Below are positions 18,450-29,000 of a stretch of DNA of 64,000 bases, one piece after another (within the stretch, counting starts at the first letter, position 1; each line of letters begins with the position of its first letter). Position numbers and translations under genes: made by a program. The notes under the pieces were generated by a model, which had not been told where the DNA came from, ran no database searches, and worked only from the letters and a program-made list of their open reading frames with translations. Source of the DNA: Marinilabilia sp. UBA5340 (GTDB taxonomy: Bacteria > Bacteroidota > Bacteroidia > Bacteroidales > Marinilabiliaceae); NCBI GenBank assembly GCA_002411085.1, contig DHQK01000129.1, positions 42,127 through 106,126 of the forward strand, written 5' to 3'.

Positions 18450-18774
18450 AAAAATTGATTGAGGCAATGAAAATTTGATTTCTGATCGCCGTGCAATGAT
18501 TAAGTACGTGAAAGCAAGAAATATTTTTTTGGCCTGATTATTTCATGGCTTTTTCGAAAAAGGTTTAAATGCCTGGAAGCACAAGACGCAATAACCAAGC
18601 TTGGAGTGAGGGAATAATGATTTATTTTTGTCCAATTTTATTGAGGATGCCACTATTTCGCTGGTAGTTGAATATCGTAAACGGATATTCAGGAATTAAA
18701 AATGGTAGAGAATGGTCTGGAAATTGTATGTTATTTTTTGTTTGTTTTTCAAAAAATAACTAAATTTAGAGGTT
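18450..18774. other. Gene-free AT-rich spacer between divergent yjbQ and alpha/beta hydrolase
   Basis: I see no coding potential, tRNA or strong hairpin here. It must hold the promoter of the hydrolase gene, but no clean TAnnTTTG box is present near 18775. Confidence 0.5.
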
Positions 18775-19707
18775 ATGAATATTTCCCGTAATGTTGACAA
18801 TATGTTGTTTAATGCTATGTTTGCACCCGTTTTGACAGAAGAGAAGAAGCGTATCATGCAGAGTAAGGAGTTTAATCTGGTGGCAGGAGACGGGAATTTC
18901 CTGATTGGGCGTGTGTGGGCACCTGAAGGCAGACCTCATGCCGTTGTTTGCATTGTGCATGGGATTGGGGAACATTCAGGTCGCTATAACCTGTGGGCCA
19001 AAAGGTTTTGTGAACAAGGCTTTCTGGTTTACTCGGTAGATCTCAGAGGGCATGGACTTTCCGAAGGGCGACGCGGGCATGTTGACCACTTAAATAACTA
19101 TCTGGATGATATCAGTAGTCTGATCCGTTTGGTTAAGCACAACTGGGATGAGTTACCTGTATTCTTATACGGACACAGTATGGGGGGAAGTCTCGTTCTC
19201 AATTATTTGCTCCGCAAACGGCAGGATTTTGCGGGTGCTGTAATTACCTCTCCCTGGCTGAAACTTGTGAATCCTCCATCCGCTTTTGTTTGTAAAGCTG
19301 CAGCAATGCTGAATCACTTTTTCCCTAAGATGGTTTTTGGTACAGGAATCAAAGCCAGTCAGCTGAGTTCTGATGTAGAAAAGCAAAAATCCAGTAGTGA
19401 GGATAAGTTAATGCACCATAAAATTTCTGTTCGGCTTTTCAATGAACTGAACGCTGCAAATGATTTTGTGTTGCAACGAGCTTCCCGGTTTGTGATTCCT
19501 ATGTTTTTTGCGCATGGTTCAGCCGATAGTTTGACTGACTTTAGTACCACCCGCGATCTGGCAGATAAAATAGGGGGCAATGCCAGTTTTTATGGTGCCC
19601 GAAATATGCGTCATGAATTACACTTTGAGCCGGTGGCCGATGATTTATTTTTCTTTTTGAATTCCTGGATGTCCGATATTATTAAACTGGATGCTGATGC
19701 AGACTGA
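18775..19707 (+). CDS. Alpha/beta hydrolase, monoacylglycerol-lipase-like
   Basis: A serine hydrolase of the Hydrolase_4 / monoglyceride lipase type. It has the oxyanion strand IVHGIGEHSGRY (60-71), nucleophile elbow GHSMGG with S135, a Gly-rich SVDLRGHGLSEGRRGHV stretch typical of lysophospholipase/monoacylglycerol lipases, a late acid in HGSADSLTD and a catalytic His in MRHELHFE. There is no signal peptide, so it is probably cytoplasmic and acts on acylglycerols or related esters (inference). The start is uncertain: ATG 18775 gives 310 aa, while ATG 18856 (MQSKEFNL) would give 283 and is where homology becomes clear. Its end overlaps the next gene by 17 bases. Confidence 0.85.
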   Translation: MNISRNVDNMLFNAMFAPVLTEEKKRIMQSKEFNLVAGDGNFLIGRVWAPEGRPHAVVCIVHGIGEHSGRYNLWAKRFCEQGFLVYSVDLRGHGLSEGRRGHVDHLNNYLDDISSLIRLVKHNWDELPVFLYGHSMGGSLVLNYLLRKRQDFAGAVITSPWLKLVNPPSAFVCKAAAMLNHFFPKMVFGTGIKASQLSSDVEKQKSSSEDKLMHHKISVRLFNELNAANDFVLQRASRFVIPMFFAHGSADSLTDFSTTRDLADKIGGNASFYGARNMRHELHFEPVADDLFFFLNSWMSDIIKLDADAD

Positions 19708-20695
19708 TTTCAGAACTATTGTCAAAATCGATAAATTTGATTTTTCTGTTGATGTCAGCTCGGAGGTTTTGCTTCTGGGCTCTTGTTTTTCTGATAACAT
19801 TGGTTCCCGGTTTGTCGAATCCCGTATCAGGGCCTTAGTCAATCCTTTTGGTGTGGTTTACAATCCCCTTTCAATACAGCGACTGCTGAGTCGTACAATG
19901 AAAAGAGAACTCTGCGAAGAGGATGAATTGGTTTTCCATAATAATCGCTGGCATCATTTCGATTTTCATGGGATGTTCAGCGGGAATGATAAAGTTGAGG
20001 TGTGCGAAAAGATAAATCATGCAATTGAATCCACCCACCAGTTTTTGAAAAAAAGCGGATTGCTGATCGTTACTTTTGGATCTTCTTTTGTTTATGAACG
20101 AACGGATACCTCCTGTGTGGTTGCCAATTGTCATAAATTTCCAAACGACTTCTTTTCACGGTATCGGTTAGAACCGGATGAAATCACGTCTGTGTATAAG
20201 GATTTGATTGTCGCCTTAAGAGTTTTTAATCCGGGTTTGAAGATTGTGTTTACAGTTAGCCCGGTCAGACACTGGAAAGATGGTGCACACGGTAATCAGC
20301 TTAATAAATCGGTTTTGTTTCTGGCTGTCGATAAACTTGTTGAGTGGTTTGATGGTGTTAGTTATTTTCCGGCTTATGAAATAGTGATGGATGAACTGCG
20401 GGATTACCGGTTTTATGATTCCGGGATGTTTAATCCATCCGATCAGGCCGTTGATTATATCTGGCAACGGTTTGTGGAGGTTCTTTTTACACAGGAAGCG
20501 CGGAGTTTTGTTGCTCAGGTTTCAAAAATTGTCAGGGCCAGAAATCACTGCTTCAAAGATGCGATGAAAGAAGAAAAAATTCTTTTTTTTCAAAAATCCC
20601 TTGAGCTTATCCGGAATCTAAAACTTCAATTCCCGGAGGCAAACCTTTCTTCTGATCACGATTATTTCCAGATGTCGTTGGCTGATGTTGAATGA
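19691..20695 (+). CDS. GSCFA-domain protein
   Basis: The protein belongs to the GSCFA family, named after its conserved N-terminal motif and common in Bacteroidota. The motif is seen here as LLLGSCFSDNIG (28-39). The domain is SGNH-hydrolase-like (family knowledge), with the Ser of GSCFS as presumed nucleophile; biochemical function is unknown. Later landmarks are VNPFGVVYNPLSI, LLIVTFGSSFVYE and VFTVSPVRHWKDG, the latter two corresponding to SGNH blocks. The 334 aa are full length. It overlaps the 3' end of the alpha/beta hydrolase by 17 bases, implying translational coupling of two putative esterases. A second ATG six bases in (MQTDFRT) is an equally good start. Confidence 0.88.
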   Translation: MLMQTDFRTIVKIDKFDFSVDVSSEVLLLGSCFSDNIGSRFVESRIRALVNPFGVVYNPLSIQRLLSRTMKRELCEEDELVFHNNRWHHFDFHGMFSGNDKVEVCEKINHAIESTHQFLKKSGLLIVTFGSSFVYERTDTSCVVANCHKFPNDFFSRYRLEPDEITSVYKDLIVALRVFNPGLKIVFTVSPVRHWKDGAHGNQLNKSVLFLAVDKLVEWFDGVSYFPAYEIVMDELRDYRFYDSGMFNPSDQAVDYIWQRFVEVLFTQEARSFVAQVSKIVRARNHCFKDAMKEEKILFFQKSLELIRNLKLQFPEANLSSDHDYFQMSLADVE

Positions 20696-21321
20696 TAGTT
20701 GCTTCTGTTCAGAGAGTTACTTTTTGTATTGATGATTCAATTCTCTCACTTTGTATTGACAGCTAAAATCAAATCACGCTAGTTAAAAAAGATTAAAAAC
20801 TGTTTTTAATTCTTAGAAAAAATCTTATCTTTAATACCATCGAAAAAGGAATTCTTTTTTCTGCGGAAGAAAATAAAACAGGGCATTTTAGTATTTCTTC
20901 ATTCGTGCAAAATTTTCTTTAGTTATTGGATCTATTAGCATTAAGCGGGCTCTGGATGAATTTTGGACTGCTCTTTTGAGATTGAGGCACTCCGAAAATT
21001 GTTGTGGCTGCTATACGATTCATGTGCTTTTTATCTGATTTGCATTGAAAGAACTGCATTCGGACTGACATCTTATTCTCTGTCGGTTCTTGAATGCAAC
21101 TGAAGTCGGAAACTGATGCTTAAGAGTTTCAGAATGGGTTTGTTTTATCTGTTTTGAAGAATCCGGACATAGATCACGACTGTTTTTTGATTTTTTAATA
21201 GTTGCCTGTAATAAGGTGCTTTAAACCAAATTATCCCATTGATTTTTGGAGACTTTCTGTCTAAATTGAAAGAGCAATTTACGATAATGATATTGATAAA
21301 CTAACCTAAAAATTATTATAT
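20696..21321. other. 626-base gene-free region upstream of the glycogen cluster
   Basis: There is no open frame of note on either strand. One imperfect hairpin (21055-21098: TGCATTC...GAATGCA outer arms, ACTGACA...TGTCGGT inner arms) is visible. No exact TAnnTTTG box is present; TATCTTTA near 20826 is one base off. The length suggests a long leader or regulatory region for the debranching-enzyme operon. Confidence 0.5.
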
Positions 21322-23259
21322 ATGGCCTATTACCAACTGGAAAAGGATCGGCTGGTGAATCTTGAGTATTCTCTTTATCGGGAAATACTAAGAACAAACC
21401 GGGCTGGTTCCTATTGCAGTACCACTATTATTGGTTGCAATACACGAAAATACCACGGACTTTTGGTCTGCCCACTCAAAGAATTGGACGGAGATCATTT
21501 TGTTTTACTGTCATCTCTGGATGTTTCTGTTGAACAGCATGAACAGGTATTCAACCTGGGGATTCATAAATACCAGGGTAGTCATTATGATCCTAAAGGG
21601 CACAAATATCTGACAAATCTTGAAATCGATGATATTCCTAAGCGTTTTTACCGTGTTGGAGGGGTTATCTTATCCACAGAGATGGTGCTTGTGGAGAAAG
21701 AAGAACAGTTGCTTTTCAAAGTGACCCTGGAGGATGCTCATTCTCCCACGAAAGTTCGTTTTAAGCCTTTTCTGGCCTTTCGCAATGTTCACGAATTAAC
21801 CTTTCAAAACATGAACGCAAACACCCGTTTTAAAGAGGTGGATAATGGGATTTCGGTAAAAATGTATGAAGGCTTTCCTTCACTGTTCTTGCAATCAAGT
21901 AAGCCAACAGAATTTATCCCTGTTCCCGACTGGTATCTGGGAGTGGAGTATATAAAGGAACAGCACCGGGGATATCCCTTTAAGGAGGATTTGTTTGTGC
22001 CGGGATACTTTGAAACTGAAATAAAGAAGGGCGAAAGTATCGTGATGTCAGCCAGTACTTCCCAGATTAAATCGAAAGGGTTGAAAGCCAAGTTTACCCG
22101 GGAGAAGAGTAAGCGAATTCCCCGTGATAGCATGATTAATAACCTTTTGAACTCAGGTCAGCAGTTTTTATTGTCTAAAGGAAAAAACACCCGGCTGATG
22201 GCTGGTTATCACTGGTACAAGGAGAGACAGCGGGACGCTTTGCTTGCATTGCCTGGACTCTCCTGCTATCAGGAAGACAAGGAGGTTTATAAAAGTATTC
22301 TGGAATATATTTCAGAAGTGATCGAGGAAAAGTATCTGGCAAAGAATGAAAGTCTTACGAGTCCTGATATTGATGTTCCTCTCTGGTTTTTCTGGACTGT
22401 GAGGCAGTGTAAAACAAACTGTAGCCCTCCCGAGGTCTGGAAGAAGTATAAAAAGATGATGCAAGCGGTACTGGATCATTATTCTCAGGTGAATACCCAA
22501 TACCTGAGAATGGAACCCAATGGCTTGTTGTATGCGAAAAAAGAGGGAGTTCCCCTCACCTGGATGGAAGCAATTGTGGACGGGGATCCCGTTACCTGGC
22601 GCCCAGGACTGACAGTTGAGTTGAATGCGTTGTGGTATAACGCGTTATCTTTTTTTGTTTTTCTGGCAAATGAAGCGAAAGAGCCTGATCTGGCTGCTCC
22701 TTATGCCCAGCTTGCCGAAAAGGTCAATGCTGCTTTCCTGGAAACCTTTTGGAATCAGGACGAGGAGTATTTATTTGATTATGTGGATGGAGAATACAAA
22801 GATACCTCCATACGACCCAATCAAATTATTGCTGCTGCCCTTCCTTATTCTCCGTTGGATATAGAACAGCGTAAGGCTATTGTGGATGTGGTGAAAAAAG
22901 AACTATTGACCCCCAGAGGGTTGCGTACTCTTTCCCCTCAGGATCCAAAATACAAAGGGGTGTATGAAGGCAATGAGCAGGAACGTGATCAATCGCTTCA
23001 CCAGGGAACCGTTTTCCCTTGGCTGGCATCTTTTTTTGCTGAAGCTTATCTTGATATTCATAAACAGGGAGGTCTCTCATTTGTGAAACGGATGCTGGAG
23101 GGTTTTGAAGAGGAAATGGGAAACCATTGTGTAGGCACTATCTCGGAATGTTTCAACGGCAATCCTCCACATGCGGGAAAAGGAGCTGTCTCAATGGCAT
23201 GGAATGTTGGTGGAGTACTCAATATTATTAATCTAATTGAAAAATACAGTAACCTATGA
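21322..23259 (+). CDS. Glycogen debranching enzyme (amylo-alpha-1,6-glucosidase type)
   Basis: The enzyme is predicted to hydrolyse alpha-1,6 branch points of glycogen. The 645 aa contain the bacterial/archaeal GDE N-terminal beta domain (CNTRKYHGLLVCPLKELDGDHFVLLSSLD near 35-65) and a C-terminal (alpha/alpha)6 GH133-like domain with MAGYHWYKERQRDALLALPGL, WMEAIVDGDPVTWRPG, VELNALWYNAL, IRPNQIIAAALPYSPL and the end motif GTISECFNGNPPHAGKGAVSMAWNV, where acidic residues are the catalytic candidates. It has no signal peptide, so it acts in the cytoplasm. Its stop overlaps the next ATG by four bases. It is the first gene of the glycogen cluster, behind a 626-base leader region. Confidence 0.93.
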   Translation: MAYYQLEKDRLVNLEYSLYREILRTNRAGSYCSTTIIGCNTRKYHGLLVCPLKELDGDHFVLLSSLDVSVEQHEQVFNLGIHKYQGSHYDPKGHKYLTNLEIDDIPKRFYRVGGVILSTEMVLVEKEEQLLFKVTLEDAHSPTKVRFKPFLAFRNVHELTFQNMNANTRFKEVDNGISVKMYEGFPSLFLQSSKPTEFIPVPDWYLGVEYIKEQHRGYPFKEDLFVPGYFETEIKKGESIVMSASTSQIKSKGLKAKFTREKSKRIPRDSMINNLLNSGQQFLLSKGKNTRLMAGYHWYKERQRDALLALPGLSCYQEDKEVYKSILEYISEVIEEKYLAKNESLTSPDIDVPLWFFWTVRQCKTNCSPPEVWKKYKKMMQAVLDHYSQVNTQYLRMEPNGLLYAKKEGVPLTWMEAIVDGDPVTWRPGLTVELNALWYNALSFFVFLANEAKEPDLAAPYAQLAEKVNAAFLETFWNQDEEYLFDYVDGEYKDTSIRPNQIIAAALPYSPLDIEQRKAIVDVVKKELLTPRGLRTLSPQDPKYKGVYEGNEQERDQSLHQGTVFPWLASFFAEAYLDIHKQGGLSFVKRMLEGFEEEMGNHCVGTISECFNGNPPHAGKGAVSMAWNVGGVLNIINLIEKYSNL

Positions 23260-24554
23260 GGGTATTAATGTTTGGGTGGGAATTTCCCCCGCATATATCC
23301 GGTGGTCTGGGAACAGCTTGTTTTGGCCTTACCCGGGGGCTTTCCTATATTTCCGATTTGCAGGTTTTGTTTGTTGTGCCAAAAGCTTTTGGTGATGAGG
23401 AACAGCATGGAATCAGTTTAATTGGAGCCAATAAGGTTCCCGTAAAGCATCGAAAACTCAATCTGAAGCACTTTAGCCGCAAACTGGATTACATTGAGGT
23501 TGGTTCCCGTATGATGCCATATACAGATCCGGATGAATATTTCCAGATACAAAAGTCAAAAAGTGAAAAGAGTGCTTTTCAGTATGTGCAAACGGATGAG
23601 TTTGGACAGATTCCGTTTACCGGAGCTTACGGGGCAAATCTTTTGCAGGAAATCCATAATTATGCCCTGGTGTCCAATGTGATTGCCCAGGACTATGCTT
23701 TTGATCTTATTCACGCGCACGATTGGTTGACTTATCCCGCAGGAATAGCCGCCAAAGAGGCCACCGGTAAGCCTTTGGTGGTACATGTGCATGCGACCGA
23801 TTTTGATCGGAGCGGGGGAAGTGTGAATCCTGTGGTTTTCGATATTGAAAAAAAGGGTATGGAGGCTGCCGACAAAGTGATTGCTGTAAGTAATCTCACA
23901 CGTCGTACGGTTATAGAAAAATATGGAATCAATGCCGATAAGGTGGTTACAGTATACAATGCGGTTGAACCACTGGAGAAAAATGATAAACCTGCATTTC
24001 AGAAAGGAACAAATGAAAAAGTGGTAACTTTTCTCGGACGAATTACCATGCAAAAAGGCCCCGAATATTTTGTAGAAGCAGCTCATCGTGTTTTGCAAAA
24101 AACACAAAATGTGCGTTTTGTAATGGCTGGTAGCGGCGATATGATGCATCGGATGGTGCGCAGGGCTGCACAGCTCAAAATAATGGACAAGTTTCATTTT
24201 ACCGGTTTTCTTAGGGGAGAAGAGGTGTTCAGTATGTTGGCAATGAGTGATCTTTATGTGATGCCTTCTGTTTCCGAACCATTCGGCATTTCTCCGCTGG
24301 AAGCCATGCAAAGCAATGTGCCGGTATTGATATCTCATCAGTCAGGGGTGGCAGAGATTCTTACCTATGCGATCAAAACCAACTTTTGGGATGTAGATGC
24401 CATGGCCGATGCAATTTATGGCGTGCTCAACTATCCGGCACTTTCCAAAATGTTTGTGAAACATGGTAAAGAGGAGGTGGACTCGTTGAAATGGGAAAAG
24501 TCGGCACTTGATGTAAAGGCCGTCTATGATGCTGTTCTGCAGCAATTCTATTAA
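23256..24554 (+). CDS. GT4-family glycosyltransferase of the glycogen cluster
   Basis: A GT-B fold retaining transferase with N-terminal FGWEFPPHISGGLGTACFGL (6-25), the nucleotide-sugar acceptor entry loop, and IHAHDWLTYPAG. In the C-terminal half are AVSNLTRRTVIEKYG, LGRITMQKGPEYF and the EX7E motif EPFGISPLE. The N-terminal GGLG loop recalls glycogen/starch synthases, and the gene is embedded between debranching enzyme and GH57, so it probably acts in alpha-glucan or maltodextrin metabolism; donor and acceptor cannot be read from sequence. It overlaps the preceding stop by 4 bases (ATGAG) and is translationally coupled. 432 aa, cytoplasmic. Confidence 0.88.
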   Translation: MRVLMFGWEFPPHISGGLGTACFGLTRGLSYISDLQVLFVVPKAFGDEEQHGISLIGANKVPVKHRKLNLKHFSRKLDYIEVGSRMMPYTDPDEYFQIQKSKSEKSAFQYVQTDEFGQIPFTGAYGANLLQEIHNYALVSNVIAQDYAFDLIHAHDWLTYPAGIAAKEATGKPLVVHVHATDFDRSGGSVNPVVFDIEKKGMEAADKVIAVSNLTRRTVIEKYGINADKVVTVYNAVEPLEKNDKPAFQKGTNEKVVTFLGRITMQKGPEYFVEAAHRVLQKTQNVRFVMAGSGDMMHRMVRRAAQLKIMDKFHFTGFLRGEEVFSMLAMSDLYVMPSVSEPFGISPLEAMQSNVPVLISHQSGVAEILTYAIKTNFWDVDAMADAIYGVLNYPALSKMFVKHGKEEVDSLKWEKSALDVKAVYDAVLQQFY

Positions 24555-24618
24555 TACTGAGGTATTATATGACTATTTTAATAGGTTATTGTAATTCAGA
24601 AAAGAAAAGAACAAAAAT

Positions 24619-26001
24619 ATGAAAACAGTTTGTCTATACTTTCAGGTTCACCAGCCATTCAGATTCAGGAGATATCGATTTTTCGATATAGGAAATGATC
24701 ATTATTACTTTGATGATTACACCAATGAATCTATTCTAAACAAGATAGCTGTTAATTGCTATTTACCCACCAATAATTTGTTGCTTAAGCTGATCAGGCA
24801 ACATAAGGGAAAGTTCAAGGTAGCTTTCAGTATTACCGGGGTGGCCATTGAGCAATTTAAACTTTATGCTCCGGAAGTGCTGGAAAGTTTCAGAGCACTG
24901 GCAGCCACAGGTCAGGTTGAATTTCTGGCCGAAACTTATGCTCATTCACTGGTAGCTTTAAAAGACGAAGATGCTTTTCGTCAACAGGTCAATATGCACA
25001 GTGAAATGGTGGAAGAGCTTTTTGGGCAGAAACCTGCTGTATTCAGAAATACAGAGCTCATCTATTCCGATCACATCGGGGATATGGTATCCCGCATGGG
25101 TTTTAAAGCTATGTTGACGGAGGGGGCTAAACATGTTCTGGGTTGGAAAAGTCCTAATTTTCTCTATTGTAACACTGTCAATCCCCGGTTGAAAGTTTTG
25201 CTCAAAAACTATAAATTGAGTGATGATATAGCTTTTCGTTTTGGGAATAAAGAGTGGGATGAGTGGCCACTGACAAGCAGCAAATTTGCCAATTGGGTCA
25301 ATCAGCTGGATAAAAAGGAGGAGGTGGTCAATCTTTTTATGGACTATGAGACATTTGGAGAGCATCAGTCCAAAGAGACCGGGATCTTTGAGTTTTTGGA
25401 ATATCTCCCCAAAGAGATACTGAGGCATAAGTCACTGAAGTTTGCTACACCTTCGGAAGTGGTTTCCGAGCTTCAGGTTATTGCTCCGGTGAATGTTCCA
25501 CATCCCATTTCCTGGGCCGATGAAGAACGTGATCTCACTGCCTGGCTTGGAAATGAGATGCAACAAGAGGCTTTCGATAAGTTATATGCTCTTTTGCCCA
25601 AAATGAACAGGTGTACGGATTCCAGACTTTTGAAGGACTGGAACTATCTGCAATGTAGTGACCATTTTTATTACATGTGTACCAAGTTTTTTTCTGATGG
25701 AGATGTGCATGCTTATTTTAATCCTTATGAAACACCTTATGAGGCATTTATCAATTACATGAATGTTCTGAGTGATTTCTCCATCCGATTGAATGCAGCG
25801 GTTCCCTTTAGCTCAGAAGAAAAAGAATTGGCCAACTTAGCTGGTATTCTGGAAGACCGTGATGAAAAAATAAAAAAACTGGAAGAGGAGTTGCAAAAAC
25901 TCCGGAGCAGAAAGAAAAAGAAACCTGCTCCGAAAACTTCATCTGCCACGGAGAAGAAAAAAACTCCAAAAGCAGCCGCAAACGTGAAGAGTAAGAAGTA
26001 A
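24619..26001 (+). CDS. GH57 alpha-amylase/glucanotransferase-like enzyme with basic C-terminal tail
   Basis: A glycoside hydrolase family 57 catalytic domain spans about residues 1-390: start CLYFQVHQPFRFRRY with the GH57 His-Gln-Pro block, nucleophile E146 in FRNTELIYSD, and acid/base D242 in LFMDYETFGEH. GH57 members include alpha-amylases, 4-alpha-glucanotransferases and branching enzymes; which activity applies is not decided by these motifs. After residue about 400 a predicted coiled coil (EDRDEKIKKLEEELQKLRS) leads into a Lys/Ala/Pro-rich tail of about 35 residues, unusual for the family and possibly a glycogen- or protein-binding extension. There is no signal peptide. 64 bases after the GT4 gene, 21 before the fusion gene. 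Confidence 0.92.
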   Translation: MKTVCLYFQVHQPFRFRRYRFFDIGNDHYYFDDYTNESILNKIAVNCYLPTNNLLLKLIRQHKGKFKVAFSITGVAIEQFKLYAPEVLESFRALAATGQVEFLAETYAHSLVALKDEDAFRQQVNMHSEMVEELFGQKPAVFRNTELIYSDHIGDMVSRMGFKAMLTEGAKHVLGWKSPNFLYCNTVNPRLKVLLKNYKLSDDIAFRFGNKEWDEWPLTSSKFANWVNQLDKKEEVVNLFMDYETFGEHQSKETGIFEFLEYLPKEILRHKSLKFATPSEVVSELQVIAPVNVPHPISWADEERDLTAWLGNEMQQEAFDKLYALLPKMNRCTDSRLLKDWNYLQCSDHFYYMCTKFFSDGDVHAYFNPYETPYEAFINYMNVLSDFSIRLNAAVPFSSEEKELANLAGILEDRDEKIKKLEEELQKLRSRKKKKPAPKTSSATEKKKTPKAAANVKSKK

Positions 26002-26022
26002 GTTTTTGATTTAAAACATAGT

Positions 26023-29000
26023 ATGATGGATAGTTTTCTGAAACCGGATTTTGTTTTTGAGACAAGTTGGGAAGTGTGTAATAAGACCGGTGGTATTCAC
26101 ACCGTGCTTTCTTCTAAAGCCAGTACTTTGGTGGATCAGTTCCGTGATAATGTAATATTTGTTGGGCCTGATGTGTGGCGGGGGCCGCATAAGAATCCGG
26201 AATTTTTGCCGGATCCTTCCTTGTTTCCCGGATGGCAAAATGTTTTAGCACAGGAGGGGCTGAGAGTCAAGACAGGTCGCTGGAATATTCCCGGTCAACC
26301 TGTGGTGTTGTTGGTCGACTTTAGTCCTTTTGTGGCAAAGAAGAATGAAATTCTGGCCGGTTTTTGGGAAAGTTTTAAGCTGGACAGCCTTTCCGGTCAG
26401 TGGGACTATGTAGAGCCCGTTTTGTTTGGCTATGCTGCAGGAATGGTAATTGAAAGCTATTATAAATTTTTCATTCCTGACAGCGAAAAAGTGGTGGCTC
26501 ATTTTAATGAATGGATGACTGGAAGTGGAGCGCTGTATCTCAGGCAAAATTTACTTCGCATAGGAACTGTTTTTACTACTCACGCCACCGTTGTCGGACG
26601 ATCACTCGCCGGACACGGAGCCAATATCTATGAGCAGTTGGAGGAGTTGGATCCCGATTCTGTAGCTGGAGAACTGAATGTGGTATCCAAACACTCCATG
26701 GAAAAAACCACGGCAGGTAATGTTGATTGTTTTACCACGGTTTCGGATATTACAGCCCGCGAATGTGCCAGAGTTTTGTCGCGCGATGTCGATGTGGTGA
26801 CACCCAATGGGTTCAATAATCAAATTGTTCCTGTGGCGGAAGAGTACCAGGAGAAACGAAAAAAAGCCCGGGAGAGACTGATTCAGGTTACCGAGGCTTT
26901 ACTCGGAATCAAAGTGGGAAAGGATCCGTTGTTTATTGCCAATAGCGGACGGTATGAGTATCGCAACAAAGGAGCAGATGTTTTTTTGGATGTGCTGAAG
27001 AAACTCAATGAAGATGGAACGGGTGAACGTGAAATTCTGGCCTTCGTTCTCATTCCCGCTAATACTTTTGGGCCCAGAAAAGATCTGATGTCCAGACTTG
27101 CCGGAGGAAATGTTGACCAACCATTGCCTAATCCGTTTCTAACACACGGTCTAAATGATATTGGTTACGACCCCATCATCAATAAAATTCAGGATATACA
27201 TCTCAGCAATTCAGCGCAGGAAAGAGTGAAGCTGATATTTGTGCCCAGTTATCTTAATGGGGATGATGGCATTTTCAATGTGCCCTACTATGATTTGTTG
27301 ATGGGGATGGATCTCACTGTTTTTCCTTCCTATTACGAGCCTTGGGGATATACCCCTCAGGAAAGTGTTGCCTTTGGAGTTCCCACTGTGACAACCTCTC
27401 TGGCCGGGTTTGGATTGTGGTCATCCAGTCATTCCAAAAATATTTCGGAAGGAGTGGAGGTGGTTCCCCGCAATGATCATAACTATTCTCAGGTAGTGGA
27501 TCAGATCGCCGATGTGGTGGAAGATTTCTGTCGGAGAGGTGCTGATGAAGTTTCCGGTTACAGAGAAAGAGCCCGCAAACTAGCTTTGATGCTGGAATGG
27601 GATTCCCTGATAAAAAATTATTACCAGGCATACGATATTGCGCTAAAAGAGGTGAATAACCGACGGGATCAATTCAAGGCAATCAAGCGTGAAGTGCGCA
27701 TCCGTTATGTGCCTGAAACCAGTCCCTTACCCGGATGGAAAAAGCTGGTTGTCAAATCGCGCCTGCCTGAGCGCATTAAAGTGCTGCATGAGTTGACCCA
27801 TAATCTTTGGTGGGCCTGGAATTATCCTTTGTTAGAACTCTTCGAATATATTGATCCGGAAATATGGGAAAAAGTTGGTAAAAATCCCGTTCAATTACTG
27901 GACAAAGTCTCGTATGACAGATTGAGTGAGCTTGCAGCCGATCAGTATTTCGTAGACAAACTGGACCAGATCTATACCTGTTTCAGGAAATACATGGATA
28001 AGGATTTTACAGAAAACCCACGTCTCGCCTACTTCAGCATGGAGTACGGTCTGAATAGCGTACTGAAAATTTACTCAGGAGGCCTTGGAATTCTTGCTGG
28101 TGATTATCTGAAAGAAGCCAGTGACAGGGGAGTGAAAATGGTTGCTGTGGGGCTTTTGTACCGGTTTGGTTATTTTACCCAAAATCTCTCTATCAATGGC
28201 GAACAAACAGCCCATTATGAAGCTCAGGACTTCTCACAGCTGCCGTTGGAAGAGGTTCGCGGAAAAGATGGACATCCTTTATATGTCCATATCGAACTTC
28301 CGGGTCGCAGCCTTCAGGCCAAGGTGTGGAAAGCACAAGTGGGACGCATTCCGCTTTATCTTATGGATACCGATGTGGATCGTAACACTCCCGCTGATCG
28401 TCAGATTACGCACCAACTGTATGGTGGTGACTGGGAGAACAGGCTTAAACAGGAGATTCTGCTTGGAATAGGAGGAATCCGGTTGCTCAAGGCACTCAAT
28501 GCACATGTGGATATTTACCACATTAATGAGGGGCATGCCGCTTTGATAAACGTTGAGCGACTGGTGGATCTGGTTGAGCAGAAATACAGTTTTGCTGAAT
28601 CTATGGAGATTGTCAGGGCTTCATCGCTTTTTACTACTCATACTCCTGTACCTGCAGGTCATGACAAATTTGATGAGGATTTATTCCGGATCTATCTGCG
28701 CCATGTTCCCGGCAAACTGAATATCACCTGGGATGACTTTATGGACTTAGGCCGGGAGCATCCCGGAGGAGACGAGAAGTTTTCAATGAGTGTACTTGCT
28801 GCCAAATCTTCTCAGGAGATGAATGGAGTAAGTGCATTGCATGGGGATGTTTCCAGAAAGATGTTTCAATCATTGTGGAAAGGGTATTTCCCTGATGAGT
28901 TACATGTGGGCCATGTAACCAATGGAGTGCATTATGGCACCTGGACGGTTTCCGAATGGCAGGAATTTTACAAAAGCGTATTTGGAGAAGCTTTTCTTTC

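Noticed and set aside
23556..24338. 260-codon minus-strand open frame opposite the GT4 gene
   Set aside because: Shadow of a gene with intact GT4 motifs.
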